Of a DNA stretch of 64,000 bases, positions 24,208 through 36,095 are shown one piece after another. Source of the DNA: Triplophysa rosa. Lineage: Eukaryota > Chordata > Actinopteri > Cypriniformes > Nemacheilidae. Positions within the stretch are counted from its first letter, which is position 1; every line of letters begins with the position of its first letter. The notes beneath the pieces are model-generated. The model was not told the origin of the DNA. It did no database searches and saw only the letters and a program-made list of their open reading frames with translations. The stretch is from positions 4,784,096 through 4,848,095 of the forward strand of contig NC_079898.1 of assembly GCF_024868665.1 (NCBI RefSeq), written 5' to 3'. The translations under genes and the position numbers were made by a program.

Positions 24208-24575
24208 ATCCTCCTCCTCAGCTGGACACAAGTCACCCTCAGGTACATTTATATAACCGAGATGATAAAATCGCTAAAAGTTTTAATCTCTGTACAGTAA
24301 CTATGCAGCAATGTTTTCATTTAGCACGTTAATTTCTCACAACCCAATAATCTGTAACGTGTCTTTATTGGATGTTATAATGCAAGTTGTTTGTTCCTTT
24401 TTAAGAAAATAATCTTAATAGTCCATAAAATAATACCTGACAAAAAAAGCACACAATGAACGAGCTAAGTAAAGACAGAATTGCTACTGTACAGGAATAC
24501 AACTTTTAGCGATTTTCTTTATTATCTGAATTACATTCATTTACCTGAGGGTGAGGAGGACGATGATGAGGAAGA
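24208..24575. repeat. Palindromic element with about 50-bp inverted arms
   Basis: CACCCTCAGGTACATTTATA at 24234, running to ATCGCTAAAAG at about 24281, is mirrored by CTTTTAGCGATTTT to TTTACCTGAGGGTG at 24504-24554. Outside these, CATCCTCCTCCTCAGC and GAGGAGGACGATGATGAGG extend the inversion. It looks like a MITE or the remains of a foldback element. No coding sequence. Confidence 0.55.
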
Positions 24576-25312
24576 CGCTTGGATCCACACCGCGCATGAC
24601 TTACCAATTTCAAATACCAATTACTAATATACTAACTAAATAAGAAAGTAGTTTTAAGTACAAACAATAAAGATAACAGCATGCAGATCGTTCTCTAAAA
24701 TTCATTGCACTGTACTGTCTTCAGTATCGACTTCCTTGTCAGGGACCTATCAATCAAAAACTCACTAGCCAATCAGTGTAAAAAAGTTTCCATATGTCCT
24801 GCCTACACGTGAGATTTGTGCCAGAGAGGCGAACGAAAACCTGAGAAGCGTAAACGAAAACTCGAAAAGCGCAAATGAAAAATCTAGCAGCGAATTCAAA
24901 ACTATTATTTGCAAAAACTAAACTTTGAAACTTGTTAAGAAAAATAGCAGTTTATTTGAAAATCATGTCACATTCTTGCAATTGAGTTTATTGTTTTCAT
25001 TATCAAAGTGATTTTTTTTTCTTTCTCATTGTATATTTTTGTTCGTTTTTTTAAAGTTTGCGTTCATTTTTATTGACACAAAAGTAATCCCATAGAATAT
25101 CCGCAACAGCCAACTTGTTACTTGTATCTTATTTCAGGGTATATACAGGAATCATGGAGCTAAATTTAATACGTATTAAGACCTTTATTAAGACTCTTTT
25201 CATACATTTTAAGACCTCATCGCCACTTCTAGTTTTAAAAGGTTACACAGGCGACACTATAATTTAAATTTACTATATACTGATTGTAAAACAGCACAGC
25301 GTAACAGTCTTA
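24576..25312. other. No gene seen
   Basis: Non-coding. It may include the left outer part of the transposon that encodes the SWIM-type protein downstream, but I cannot find its terminus. Confidence 0.35.
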
Positions 25313-25478
25313 GGCCCGGTTTCACAGACAATGCTTAGCTAAAACCAGGCCTATGCCTTAGTTGGATTAGGATATTTGAGTCACTTTTATAAAGATACTT
25401 TAGAAAGAAACATTACCTGTTTGCATCTTTAGACAAAACAATGACATATTTTACGATATGTTAGGGCAAATTATTTTC
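25313..25478 (+). repeat. MITE, GGCCCGGTTTCACAGAC family, 3' end lost
   Basis: GGCCCGGTTTCACAGACAAT, then AGGCCTATGCCTTAGTTGG, then GATATGTTAGGGCAA. The order is the same as in the complete copy at 46915-47137. It ends abruptly where an LTR fragment begins at 25479, so the LTR inserted into it or joined by deletion. Confidence 0.8.
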
Positions 25479-25735
25479 TGTCATGGTTCTGCCCCATCTT
25501 GTCATGCTTTTCCTGATCTAGTGGCAGAATCATGTCATATCTTTTTTTTTTTTTTGTTTTTTGTTTTTTTGTCCTTTTTGTCTTTCTTTTTTTTTTTTCT
25601 GTTTTTTTTTTTTTCCTTCCTTTTTTTTTTTTGTTATTGCTTGTAATGATTTCATCCCCCACAGCTGTTCCCTCTTGATTTGTCCCCATATTTAATGCCC
25701 CTGTGTCTTCTGTCTTGTGCTGTATAAATTATATT
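25479..25735 (+). repeat. LTR fragment of gypsy family G plus T-rich low-complexity run
   Basis: TGTCATGGTTCTGCC at the start, then GTGGCAGAATCATGTCAT, correspond (allowing mismatches) to the reverse complement of the right-hand ends of the solo LTRs. The middle (about 25540-25632) is a T-rich low-complexity run. The end is undefined. Confidence 0.6.
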
Positions 25736-25904
25736 TTGAGCAATTCATTTTTGATTACAAAGGTATGCATTACATTACACAGTAGCCATGATAGCTAACA
25801 GCTAATTTCCATTTTTTCACTTGTAGTTTTCAAAACTGTTTAATAAAGACTACTTTTATGAAAACTAACGTTATGTGTGTGTGTTTTGTGTTTGGACACT
25901 GTAG

Positions 25905-26790
25905 TCTCAAATATTATCGCAGGGAAAGTGGTAATTAGGGCAAGATGCTATGGATCGTCAAGAAACGTGAGGAACCACATCAGCTTGAGGTAAATACATA
26001 CCTAATGCTGTAATGCTGACTAGTACAGGGTTTCTATCAGATTGTTACCAGTGATTTAACAGCATTAGTTATTTAGTTTAGTTATAACAGCACACTATGC
26101 AGTTAGGATTGATGTAACACCATGTCATTAAAATGCTTATTATCTTTCCCTTTGATATATTGACCATTTTAATTAAAGTTGTGAAATATGACAGTCTTGC
26201 TATCACTTTCTTCAGATCTCACTTAAAACCACCACACCACCTGAAATGACAGCATACACATATTCTTGTGCTGCTGGAAAAAGTTTGTGCAACCATCTGG
26301 TTGCATTACTTTACCAGACAGCACATTTTAGTACATTGGGTACCAAAAATGTTCCAGCTGCCCTTGCATGCCCAAGCAAACACCAGACCTGGCATGGACC
26401 CAGGTAAAACACACAGAAAATAACTTGTTCTTCAGTTTTAATGACAACATAAAAATTCATGTACAGTTCATAAGATACAATTAAGATCACAATCTAGTGC
26501 AAGACATACAGTACATATACTGTACACATTTTGTTAGGGCATCTCTCCAGAACCAGTGGATGAGCTTGTGGTGCGCAAGGCCAAAGCATCTGGAAGAATT
26601 TGTGTGTAGTCCACTCTGTATAAGGCATATGGAGGTAATCTTCAAACACACATTTAAATTAGGTAATAAATAACACACTGAGATATGAGCAAGAGACATG
26701 ACTCTTTGTTTTAGGACCTCTGCCTGACAGCGATTTGACCCTGGTAATTTACCATCATGCAACTACTTGGCTGGCAAGGATTTACTGTGC
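25905..26790 (+). pseudogene. SWIM-type (YqaJ-associated) protein of an ISL2EU-like DNA transposon, decayed exons
   Basis: Four exon-like blocks with good splice borders. 25905-25989 reads GKVVIRARCYGSS (acceptor CTGTAG, donor GAG/GTAAAT). 26216-26403 ends at donor CAG/GTAAAA and reads SCAAGKSLCNHLVALLYQTA, a SWIM zinc finger whose first cysteine appears changed to tyrosine (TAT). 26538-26634 reads SPEPVDELVVRKAKASGR, has an in-frame TAG, then STLYKAYGG. From 26715 the sequence reads PLPDSDLTLV. This matches the second gene of ISL2EU-type transposons, a SWIM plus YqaJ-nuclease protein. The nuclease part is not seen. Frameshifts and the stop make it a pseudogene. It converges with the transposase on the other strand. 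Confidence 0.65.
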
Positions 26791-28341
26791 CAGCCAAGGT
26801 AAGTGGAATAGGGGGATCCCAAATGTGGTACTCTTTTATCCGCCTTATTGCACGCTCAACAAGCATATGCAGTCTGGCTATGGCCTGGGTTCTTTCAGTT
26901 TCCTCTCTGCTGAACTGGTCACGGTGTTTAAAAGGGGGAATGATTAATTTTGCCTTAGTATCCTCTAACAGCTTTTCAATGAGGAAGCCCTTATCTGCCA
27001 TTACCTCATCACCTGGCTCCAGTAAAGTCAAGATTTCTGACTGTCTTGTCAACTCCTTGTCAGAGACAAGGTGCAACTCCAATTAAACCTTTGAAGGTGG
27101 TGTGGCTCTTGTACGTTGAAAACGTTTCAGAGTGAAGGGTAAGTGCATCTGGGCTCTCACATCTGAATTCTGTGCAGTCAATAATGACCCTGACTCTCTC
27201 TCTGAGGTCAACAGCGACCCACAAGCAAAACATAAAAAACTCATCAGTGAGCTGCATCTTACGTTGGGGGCTTGGTTTAAGAACCTCTGTCTCTACAGTG
27301 GAAATTGCCATTCTCTTCGCTTTGGACCAGTAGACAATTTTAGATGCAGAGGGCTCAATGGATCGCCAGAAAACAAAAACTAAGTTTTTTCGAGGAGAAT
27401 CTTGTGAAATACTTGAAGTCTTCATCAGACACACACCATCTGTCCAACAGGACCCGAGAGATGGTAAGGCTTGACACCAGTTCTTCCAGCTCCTTTATTT
27501 TTTCTAAAGCCTCATCAAGTGCACCTAATTAAAGAGAACCAAACAATAACCTTTTAATACATGCTAATAGTTCTAGGACGTTTCTAAACAAAAAAATGAT
27601 CTCCATTGTTGCATATTAATAACTTAAATGGTCTTTGATTGTTTCTATTATCTATCTGTGTAAGAGAAACCAGCACAAAACACACAAAATAAGGTATAAA
27701 GAGGGGCTGACAAGGAAAAAGAAACGCATTTATTAGTACACAGCTAACACGCTCGTTAACCATATGCTAAAATAATAACATTTGCCTGGCACAACATATA
27801 TATACTGTATATACATTAAACTTATTGTTAAGCTGTATACTTATTGTGTAGTTTATAGTTATATTATGTTTTACTGTCTAATGTTATCGACTTTTAAAGA
27901 CTATTTGTAGTTAGCAACATGCTAAACTCACCCGGGGAGGGCGGCTGTCATAATCATGCTCCTTCATTAGAACTGCTGCATCAACATCCTCCATTTCAAC
28001 ATCATCTTCTTCCTTCCTACCACAAACACCTTCTTTTGCCGTTCGTGTCTGGTGTGCTTTCATTTTTCCAATTGTTCCACGCAAACTTGGAAGGCACAGC
28101 CTGTGGTGTGAGATAATTCTGACGTCAGGAAGTCTTCATCCTTGAAGTGCTTAGCGCACACAAAAGTACTGCCTTTACAAACAGTAAATGCCGCCCAATC
28201 GTCTCTTCGAATCGCCCAAATCCAACATTTTCTTAAAGTTTCATCACTGGGAAAGCTGTGAAATGATAAATACGGTTGTTTTTGCTTGGAATTACCACAT
28301 GAAGGTACGCTACACACCTGACTGCTCTTGGTATCCATCAT
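26711..28341 (-). pseudogene. THAP-domain DDE transposase of an ISL2EU-like transposon, decayed
   Basis: The transposase would bind the element's ends and cut DNA. Exon 1 (28341 down to 27932): THAP zinc finger with CSVPSCGN, a tryptophan pair (CWIWAIRRDDW) and CAKHFKDEDF. A frameshift follows near 28065, then KEHDYDSRPPR and a donor CGG/GTGAGT at 27931. Exon 2 (from 27529, acceptor TTAATTAG): a helical stretch ALEKIKELEELVSSL, then SDEDFKYFTRFSSKK, and after a shift QRKMQLTDEFF, RVRVIIDCTEF (first Asp), TYKSHTTFKGLIG, GDEVMADKGFLIEKLL (second Asp) and IARLHMLVERAIRRIKEY (Glu). A central helix-turn-helix segment is deleted. A further deletion and shift occur near 27070. Confidence 0.8.
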
Positions 28342-28400
28342 TGCTCTGTAATCTGTCAGAAGCTATGGCGTCATGATTCTAATCATGAATCCTACCAAAT

Positions 28401-29829
28401 TGTAGTAGGTCTGGCTTTTCTTTTTCTCGTTATAAAAATATGAGAAGCTGGAAACACTTTCATGTGTTAAAGATGAATGAGCACAACTTGGGTCTCAGTA
28501 AGCTTTTAAAAAAGAGGTTGAGGTAGGGGTCCATTGTCTTTAAATGCATTATGTTTTGTGACATCCATAAAGGTTTTAGCTTGAAAACACATTCATCCAT
28601 ATCTTTTATTCCATTTTCCCAGAAAGAAAAACTAGTATTTAAAATGCTTAAATCCTCCAAAGGTTAATTTTGTTAGCTTTTAGGAGAGCATACTAAATAC
28701 GGTACAGTGTATTTGAGTTTGTGACAAGACCAATGGCAGGAAGAGAAGGAAGTTTGGAGCTTTAAATTTTTTGTGATGCAAGCAATTCTGTCAGTGTGAT
28801 GAAAACTGACAAGGTATTTTAATTTGCATGTACATGAATTTCCTGACGTGAAGAAGAGCGAAGGGATAAAAGGCATTGGGCAGTTCTTCAGGGATTAAAG
28901 TCATGGCATTGGTCTGATTTATTGTGTTAAAAGCAGAGCAGCAGACCAGAACACTACATGTTGAATGACTCCAGAGGTTACTGGTACTCTGTGTTCTCTT
29001 CTGCACACTGGACCACTTATGGACGGTGAGTGCTGTGGCATCAAATGTCTGGAACAGACTGAGACTGACCATCCTGGTGACAGATTGACTCATCCGGCAT
29101 GGGCGGGTTGGAGCTTAGAGCTTCATTATTAAAAGCACTCTGATGGCTGTGCAAGGTGTGTGAACCTGATACGCCACATCAGGAACCTCATGGCTTTACA
29201 TCACAAAACACAAAGATGTTTGTTTCTGTAAAGGTCCAGTCAGTGAAATCTAGCGGCAAGGTTGCGAATTGCAACCAACCGTTCACTCCATCCCTCGCCA
29301 TGCCTTTCGAAACACTATGACGGCTGACAGAACATGGCAAATTACATGCAAGGGGACCCACGGTGTATGTAGATAGAAAGAGCTCATCATTCTAAGGTAA
29401 TAAAAACATGACGCTTCATTGTATTCTTTACACATCTCAGAAGACATTGCTATGTACTGTATATTATATTGCATTTCTATTAATAGATCATCCCAAAAAT
29501 TACACACTGGACCTTTAATAGAGATCATTGTTTTTTTTAGTTTTATCTTTGTGTATTTTTGTGGCTCCAGAGTGATTATCCTTACAGAAATACTTTTTAT
29601 TTAGTATACTTCATTAAAATGAAAGTTTGAAGCTTACTTTATGTAGTAAGTATACTAATATTAATGTTCTACTTGGTGTACTATGATTTATATTAACTTA
29701 TAATTTTTGTTTATGAAAGTACACTTTGAAATATCCTCTTAGTAAATTAAAAGTGAAAGTAGTGAAAGAAGTATTTAATCAAAATTATAAATATGTATTA
29801 ATTAATTTACTAATAGCAGACTTGATTAA
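28401..29829. other. No gene seen
   Basis: Non-coding. 28480-28680 and 28780-29110 have moderately long reverse frames without recognisable motifs. 29826-29829 is the TTAA of the next element. Confidence 0.4.
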
Positions 29830-30212
29830 AGTCACCATGAAAGTTGCGATTGACTTCTTTTCCATATCGTGACGTATATCCGAGTGAAACGGCTTCTTAA
29901 ATTTGAAAAAAATGTAGGGCGGGGCTTTATTTTGCCTTTCCCTTTTTGATTGGTTTGTTGTAAGTTGGGCCTGGAGGGGAGGGCTAAAATGCCTAGCCAT
30001 TGGACAGTCAGCATAGTCCTACCTCTTTTTTGTTGCTGAAGACATGTGGTGAAGAGTTGTTGTTGAGATGGGAAAGGGAGCTTGATGTTTTTGATTAAAG
30101 ATTACAAGTGCAGATTAATCAAAAAAATAATAATGGTGTGCACCGATAAATCATTTATAATAATCACTGCAACACTGTGTAAAACACTTTCCTGTTTGAT
30201 GTCATGGTGACT
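29830..30212. repeat. MITE with AGTCACCATGA ends at TTAA target
   Basis: TTAA then AGTCACCATGA on the left (29826-29840), and TCATGGTGACT then TTAA on the right (30202-30216), a perfect 11-bp inverted repeat. The 383-bp interior includes a moderately GC-rich part (GTAGGGCGGGGC) and no ORF. The TTAA target suggests the piggyBac or Kolobok superfamily. Confidence 0.8.
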
Positions 30213-30714
30213 TTAAACTTCTTTTTTGTAAGGGTAGTCACATGTAAAGCTCAGGTTAAGATGGCAGCAAGTGAGGCTGTGAACTTCATGCACTTGTCAA
30301 GCAGCTGTCATTGAGATGAACAGGTTTCTCCGGGTATAATAGACCTGTCTGTTGGTACATTCTGCATGAGAGCTAAGGTAAAAATATGCTTGAATTGATT
30401 CATGTTTACATCAACAGCGCAAAAATCTATTTCTATTCAATCAAGCAACCTGTGTCCTATTGTTGCACTGTTGACGGACTCTCCTCGGGAGTGTCCAGAT
30501 TGTGTTTCAAACTTTAACCAGTTCAAGCAAAAGGACAAGATTTCATACATACTGGGAGAAAACTCAAGAAGCTCAAACCTGGCTGCAAGATATGTCAAGT
30601 CCTGCCACGACAGAAGAACAACCAGCACAACACAACAAAACACTGACACAACACACGCAAACTAACACCATATGACAGGATCATGTCACCCTCACTGAGA
30701 ACTTTCACCAATAC
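30213..30714. other. No gene seen
   Basis: Non-coding spacer. An 87-codon frame at 30402-30665 has no known motif. Confidence 0.4.
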
Positions 30715-31690
30715 TTACATTTACATTTTATCCAAAGCGACTTACAGAGAGTTCAGGAAGCAATAAGCTATATGTCATACAGGAGCAATAATACAATAGG
30801 TGCTAATACAAAGTTACTAGTTTCAACAAAAGCTAGACCAATACCTGTTGAGAGAAAGAGAGAGGTTTAGTTTTTTTTTTTTTCGTTTGTCTGTCAAGTA
30901 TTCACAGAAGAGATGGGTTTTAAGTAGTTTTTTGAATGTTGTGAGAGATGTGGTTGCCCGGACTGAGTTAGGAAGAATGTTTCACCAGGAAGGAGTTGTG
31001 AAGGAGAATGAGCAGGAAAGCGATTTACTGCCCCTATGAGAAGGCAATACAAGATGCTGCTGGTTTGGTGCAGGGCTCTTGATGAGGTGTAGGAGGGTGT
31101 GAAAGTATGCCGGTGCAGATCCAGTGATAGCCCTATAAACAAGCATTAGTTACTTGAATCTGATACGGGCTTCAACCGGTAGCCAGTGGAGAGAGATGAA
31201 GAGGGGTGTCACATGAGCCCTTTTGGGCTGTTGGAAGACGAGGCTTGCTGCTGCGTTCTGAACTAGCTGGAGTGGTTTGATAGCCTTTGCAGGAAGACCA
31301 TCAAGGAGAGCATTGCAGTAGTCCAACCTTGAGATCACCAGGGCCTGGTCAAGGAGTTGTGCCGTATACTCAGTGAGATAGGGTCTAACCTTTCTAATGT
31401 AGAATAAGGCATTTCGGCATGACCGCATTGTCTTTGCAATGTGATCATTGAAGGACAGCTGTTCATCAAATATGACTCCGAGGTTACTGGCTGTTTTGGA
31501 AGGAGTGATTGTGGTATTGCCAAGTTGGATGGTGAGATCGTGTTACACTGTGGGGTGTGCCGGGGAACATGAGTAGTTCTGTCTTGGCAAGGTTCAGTTG
31601 ACGGTGATGCTCTTTCATCCAAGCTGAGATGTCTTCTAGGCAGGCTGTAATGCGAGCTGCTACAGTGGTATCGTCTGGGTGAAACGAGAT
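30715..31690 (-). mobile_element. L2/CR1-type LINE fragment, 5'-truncated
   Basis: Minus-strand remnant of the post-RT region: DDT near 31685, MKEHHRQLNLAKTELLMF near 31600, and after a shift SCRNALFYIRKVRPYLTEY. It continues with [31 protein letters not shown] and SLHWLPVEARIRF (31150-31428), and KTHLF-like residues near 30930. The 3' end runs into the SINE-type word TTATCCAAAGCGACTTACAG at about 30730. It has several frameshifts and no intact catalytic motif. Confidence 0.8.
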
Positions 31691-31699
31691 GTAGATATG

Positions 31700-31889
31700 G
31701 GTGTCGTACTTTGCTCTTGTTCTGTTTATATCGAGATGTACTGTACAGTATATATAGATACTTTATACTTTTATTTTATCTTAATCTGTATTCGTGCATG
31801 TTTATATTATCATTTTCTGTGCTTTGGCAATGTAAAAATTTGTTTTATCATGCCAATAAAGCTTCTTTATTCTTGAATCTTGAATCTAG
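31700..31889 (+). repeat. 3' tail of a second LINE or SINE family
   Basis: TGGCAATGTAAAAATTTG, then ATGCCAATAAAGCTTCTT and the tail TTGAATCTTGAATC. A 7-bp tandem tail after AATAAAGC is typical of a non-LTR 3' end. No coding sequence is attached. Confidence 0.6.
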
Positions 31890-34471
31890 AACTGAAATAT
31901 TTGTCTTTCCTCTTAGTGAGAAGCATCGGATATAACCCTAAATAATATGGTCAAACACAAAGTAGAAAACTGTGGAATGAGATGCGATTGAAGGTCAGCT
32001 CAATAAGCAACGCAAGCAAGGAATTTCTTTTAGAATGACAGTCAACATTACAGACCTGTCCTTGACTATACAGAATGTATCTGGCCATGGGTTTTGTTGA
32101 ACTCTAGTTTATCTAAAGTAACTCTGGTGGTTTGATAAGAGTAGAGTTTACTTGAATGGCCCGGAGAGCAATGCATAAATAAGAGAAGACCGCTGAGTGT
32201 CTGCCTGATTTCATGGCTGCCAGTGTTTTCTGACAAGTGTGAAGGCACTAGAGACAGAATGCTTTAAAACGCTTGGAGACCATATGTGCTATGAATGTTT
32301 TCAAGTACAAGCTACATACATCGAATACATATTCGGAAAGGTGTCCTTCAATGGTTTTAAAGGAACGCTGAACCTGTATTGATTCAGCAGGTATTGAATT
32401 CAACTTAAAGCTGTTTTCAGCATGTAATTACAACTGAGACAGTACATCACTTCAGTCAATCGCTCTGAGGTCCACTCCGTTGATAATCAGTCTCAAATCA
32501 TTTTATACATGAGAAAATGCATTCATATGGTCTGATCTTCTCCTGTGTCTTACCAGCAAGTAATAACTGGTTTCTATGTGATCACAACTGTTATAGATTT
32601 AAATCAACTTGTATGGCAACTATACAGCCTATACAGTTACATATACAACAAATTGATAGTAACATATAATGTCAGAATATTAACCTAAACTTTATGTACA
32701 TTTTTACAAAACATATGATGTATTTAAGGTTTTTGGAATATTTAATTTGTTTAATTCATGGTTTAAATTTATAGTTAATAATAATTTATAAAAAGTGTAA
32801 GATTCACCACATACGAAATTCATGAGTTAGCCACCTCGTAAAGTTACTCGTGAGATCATGTTGCACACACACAAACACAAAGACAAGACAAATACACTTT
32901 TCTGTATATATCTACCCTTTGTGTATTTCACTGATTTTATGTAGAAACGTGAAAGCACATGTGTAATATACAGTCTGAAAACAAAACATTGTCAAATTGC
33001 AATCTGAGTTAAACATCTGTCATAAGAAACGCTTTTCTTTATTTTTTCCATTTCAACAAGGCCATATGAAATGGTTCTCCCACTTCTGGACTGTAGAGTG
33101 TTACTTTAACCAAAATATGGCATGCTGACAGATGTTAATTTCCAACCCTGTATATATAGCCCCCTCACCCAAATGGTTTAGTGCCCCCCAATGTTCAAGA
33201 CATCACCTGTGACAACATTATATTGATGTAATTTTTATAATGCATTAACTTCTCCTCACTGTCTGAAGTATAAGTTGAGTTGAAGTATTTTATTTACTCC
33301 ACTAGCTATTGAAACTTTTGTCCACTGTATTGAAATATAAATGGTAATCGTTGCTCAGTGTTGAAGCCTTTTGTTTGAGCTATCATCTCTTCTGACCCAC
33401 ATCAAGCAGAAAGACTCAGTTTAGGGGTCATACGCTGAGAAAATGTTCTCTAGTAAAAGCTAATTGAGTTTTTAGATATTAAGTGCTCTTACTCAGTAGC
33501 TGCCATTAGCATTTGGCATAGACATTATCAAGTGGGAACTGCATTATACAGGGTCATATTTTCAATCTCAATCTGTTTTTCATAGACTTGCCCACCATAT
33601 TTAAATGCAGCTTGCGTTCACATCACTATCTATATAGATGTGATTATATAGAAGAACGGAGGGCTGATTTTACATTTGTCGCTTTTAAAAGCTTACAACG
33701 CACAGCAATGCATTATGTGTGACAATAAATGCTACATTTTGTAAAAAAATGTTATTACTGTGCTCTTCGTGCATTTGCATTAAATTGACGTATTAGTGTC
33801 CGAGAGTCACTTTGCATTCCAGGCACACTCACAGTCAACAAACCCCAAACAAAATCCACAGAGATCATCTACACAGCATAGTTTACATCTATCTGCGGAA
33901 CATATTCAACCTGTGTCATTCTTTGAGTTGCTAAGATGGAAATTTTGGCCATTTAACTTTGCTTTTACTTTGAATAATGCACACCAAATGGTCAAAATCT
34001 TGCTTTCTAGGATAGAATATATGACAATATTTAGTTGTCTTCTCTTTTATGCCCTGTGATTCTCTGTCAGAAAAATCCCTCTGTCTTTTTCTTCAGCCCT
34101 CTCTTGAATCTTGGCAGTGTTGTACTACACATATTACGGCTCTTGTCTGACAAATTGCTTTTGATATTTCTTATTTGTAAGTGACTTTGGATAAAAGTGT
34201 CTGCTAAATGATTAAAAAGCTGATATTTTTATCCCAAGCGACATACAAATAATTAATACAACAGTACAATTTTAATTTAATAAAGTGATGTTATAAATTC
34301 TCTAATCAGGCCAGCTCATGGTCGGACTGCATTTGGCTGAAAGTCCAGTCTCTGGGTGATCCAAACAGACACAGTCAGTTGACATATGCTCAGCTTGGAG
34401 ACGCAGTCAAGGCTGCGAGATAAAGAAGTGGCTACTGCCTCTTTGCTGGTTAAGATGTACGTGAGGTACAT
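31890..34471. other. No gene seen; long non-coding interval
   Basis: AT-rich with stops in all frames. At about 34175-34212 the SINE-type tail GTGACTTTGGATAAAAGTG, TCTGCTAAATGA is present. No other recognised element. Confidence 0.45.
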
Positions 34472-34600
34472 TTTCTTGTTTTTGCAGGTACAACTTTAAT
34501 TGTTTTGCTTATAGTCAATATGTCTCATGTACAGCTGCTTTGTAACAATGAAACTTGTAAAAAGCGCTATATAAATAAAGTTGAGTTGAGTTGAGTTGAG
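34472..34600 (+). repeat. L2-type LINE 3' end, about 130 bp
   Basis: From CTTGTTTTTGCAGGTACAAC to a TTGAG repeat tail. It matches the 3' end of the L2 nested at 44278-45288 almost base for base (CAGCTGCTTTGTAACAATGA, GCGCTATATAAATAAAG). It is a very short, 5'-truncated insertion. Confidence 0.85.
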
Positions 34601-35669
34601 ATACAGGTGAGAAATGTCGCTTGCACAACATTTACAATCGGTCAGTGGATTAACCGACACATCAGCGACGCGGTCTGATTTACAGTGTGCCATTATGAAC
34701 CCTGAGAACCTACGTAATTGTGTTGTATGATTTAATTTCCGTTTTAGCAGCCACATACACAGAGAAGAAAGAGTTTCTTGGAAAGAATCACAATACTATT
34801 GAATGCACATTTGACACAATAAACTCTTCACATAATGATCACATGACATATATGATCAAGAGGCTCTATATCAGCATGATTGTGTTTAGCCGTACAGTCA
34901 CAATCCCAGTGGGATAGTATCTTTTTTTAAATAGAATAAAAATATTAATATTGTTCATACACTCAACAATTTCCTTTGTTTTGCAGGGATCTGGGTGTTC
35001 TGAATGGAAATAATGGTACAAAGACAAATAATTAAACAGAGCAAAAAATTTGAGCAATGTAGAATGTGAATACACAGTATAGTGAGCAAACTGAACCTGC
35101 ATGTGTGGTAAGCAGCAGTGGGTGAAGCTTATGAGAACTTCTGAAGTTGTGATGCATTTCAAAATGACATTAAAAATGTGATATATTCAAGTTAATATAT
35201 GTCTATACAGTCATTGCACTGGTCAAGTAAACTATTGGTAAATGATAAACTACGGAATGGATTCAAAAATAAAATCGTAAATTATTTTTGTAATGGCACG
35301 GCACGGCTTACCCCAATCCACCCTATGGAAATGTCTAAGACATTCTAGAGTAGCCTGACTTTACTTCATTTGTAAGGCTTTTTTGAGAAGTGGGGGTCTC
35401 TGTTTCCATGGTAGCAGTAACTTCTCTTATTGGTTTATGGAGGGAGTGATTAGTATGTATTACCCAATCCTGTACGTGAAGGCACCCCAGCATTGAACAT
35501 GTTTGATTTGTCTTGCTGAGCTTGAATTAGCTTCTGCCTTACAGTACCTCAGGTGTGTAAAAAAAAATGAGGCTAACAAAATGTGTACTGTTGGGGGGTG
35601 CCTCCAGGAACAGGTTTGGGATTCATTATACCCAGTGGCAGAATATGCATGCTAAAACAAACAGTAATA
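34601..35669. other. No gene seen
   Basis: Non-coding AT-rich interval, nothing recognisable. Confidence 0.4.
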
Positions 35670-36095
35670 TGTGACCCTGGACACCACAACCAGTCTTAAG
35701 TAGCAAAAGCCAGCAAAACATTGTATGGGTCAAAATTATCGATTTTTCTTTTATGCCAAAAATCATTAGGATATTAAGTAAAGATCATGTTCAATGAAGA
35801 TAGTTTGTAAAGTTCCTACCATAAATATATTAAGTTTATTTTTGTGAGTGGATACAGCAAAATCAGCCAGAAACATGCCTACAAACTTAATTCGCTGCTG
35901 CCTGCTCTTTGAGAATTACCCCCTCAAGTTTGGCATCCATGTAAAGTTTAGAATTTCTGCTTTCGGGTTCATCTAATCGCCACAACGTCATTACAGCTAT
36001 AATCCAATAGAGAGCGCTAAAATTAACCTGTTCCTTCTTAGCAACGACCTGCAACAACGCCTCTACTGGACAACTTTAAGGCGATTTTGTCAATA
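35670..36095 (+). repeat. MITE, TGTGACCCTGGACA family, disrupted
   Basis: Starts TGTGACCCTGGACACCAC, then GTATGGGTCAAAATTATCGA, AAATCATTAGGATATTAAG and CTACCATAAATATATTAAG. Family-like sequence resumes near 36065 (TGGACAACTTTAAGGCGATT) after unrelated sequence, so the copy is interrupted. A reverse-half copy lies at 58912-59095. Confidence 0.65.

Larger units (their letters stand above)
25741..28400. mobile_element. ISL2EU-like DNA transposon remnant (ends not located)
   Basis: A minus-strand THAP-DDE transposase and a plus-strand SWIM-type gene converge and overlap near 26711-26790. This is the two-gene layout reported for ISL2EU/IS4EU elements of animals. Terminal inverted repeats could not be found, so the limits are only those of the coding remains. 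27530-27930 is the transposase intron, with no other content. Confidence 0.65.

Noticed and set aside
25471..25689. Lysine-rich reverse frame
   Set aside because: Translation of a T-rich low-complexity run.
28060..28341. THAP domain as a host THAP gene
   Set aside because: It is followed, after a donor and intron, by a DDE transposase, so it belongs to a transposon.
34496..34756. Frame sharing its end with one at 45021-45221
   Set aside because: The shared residues come from the antisense of the L2 3' end.
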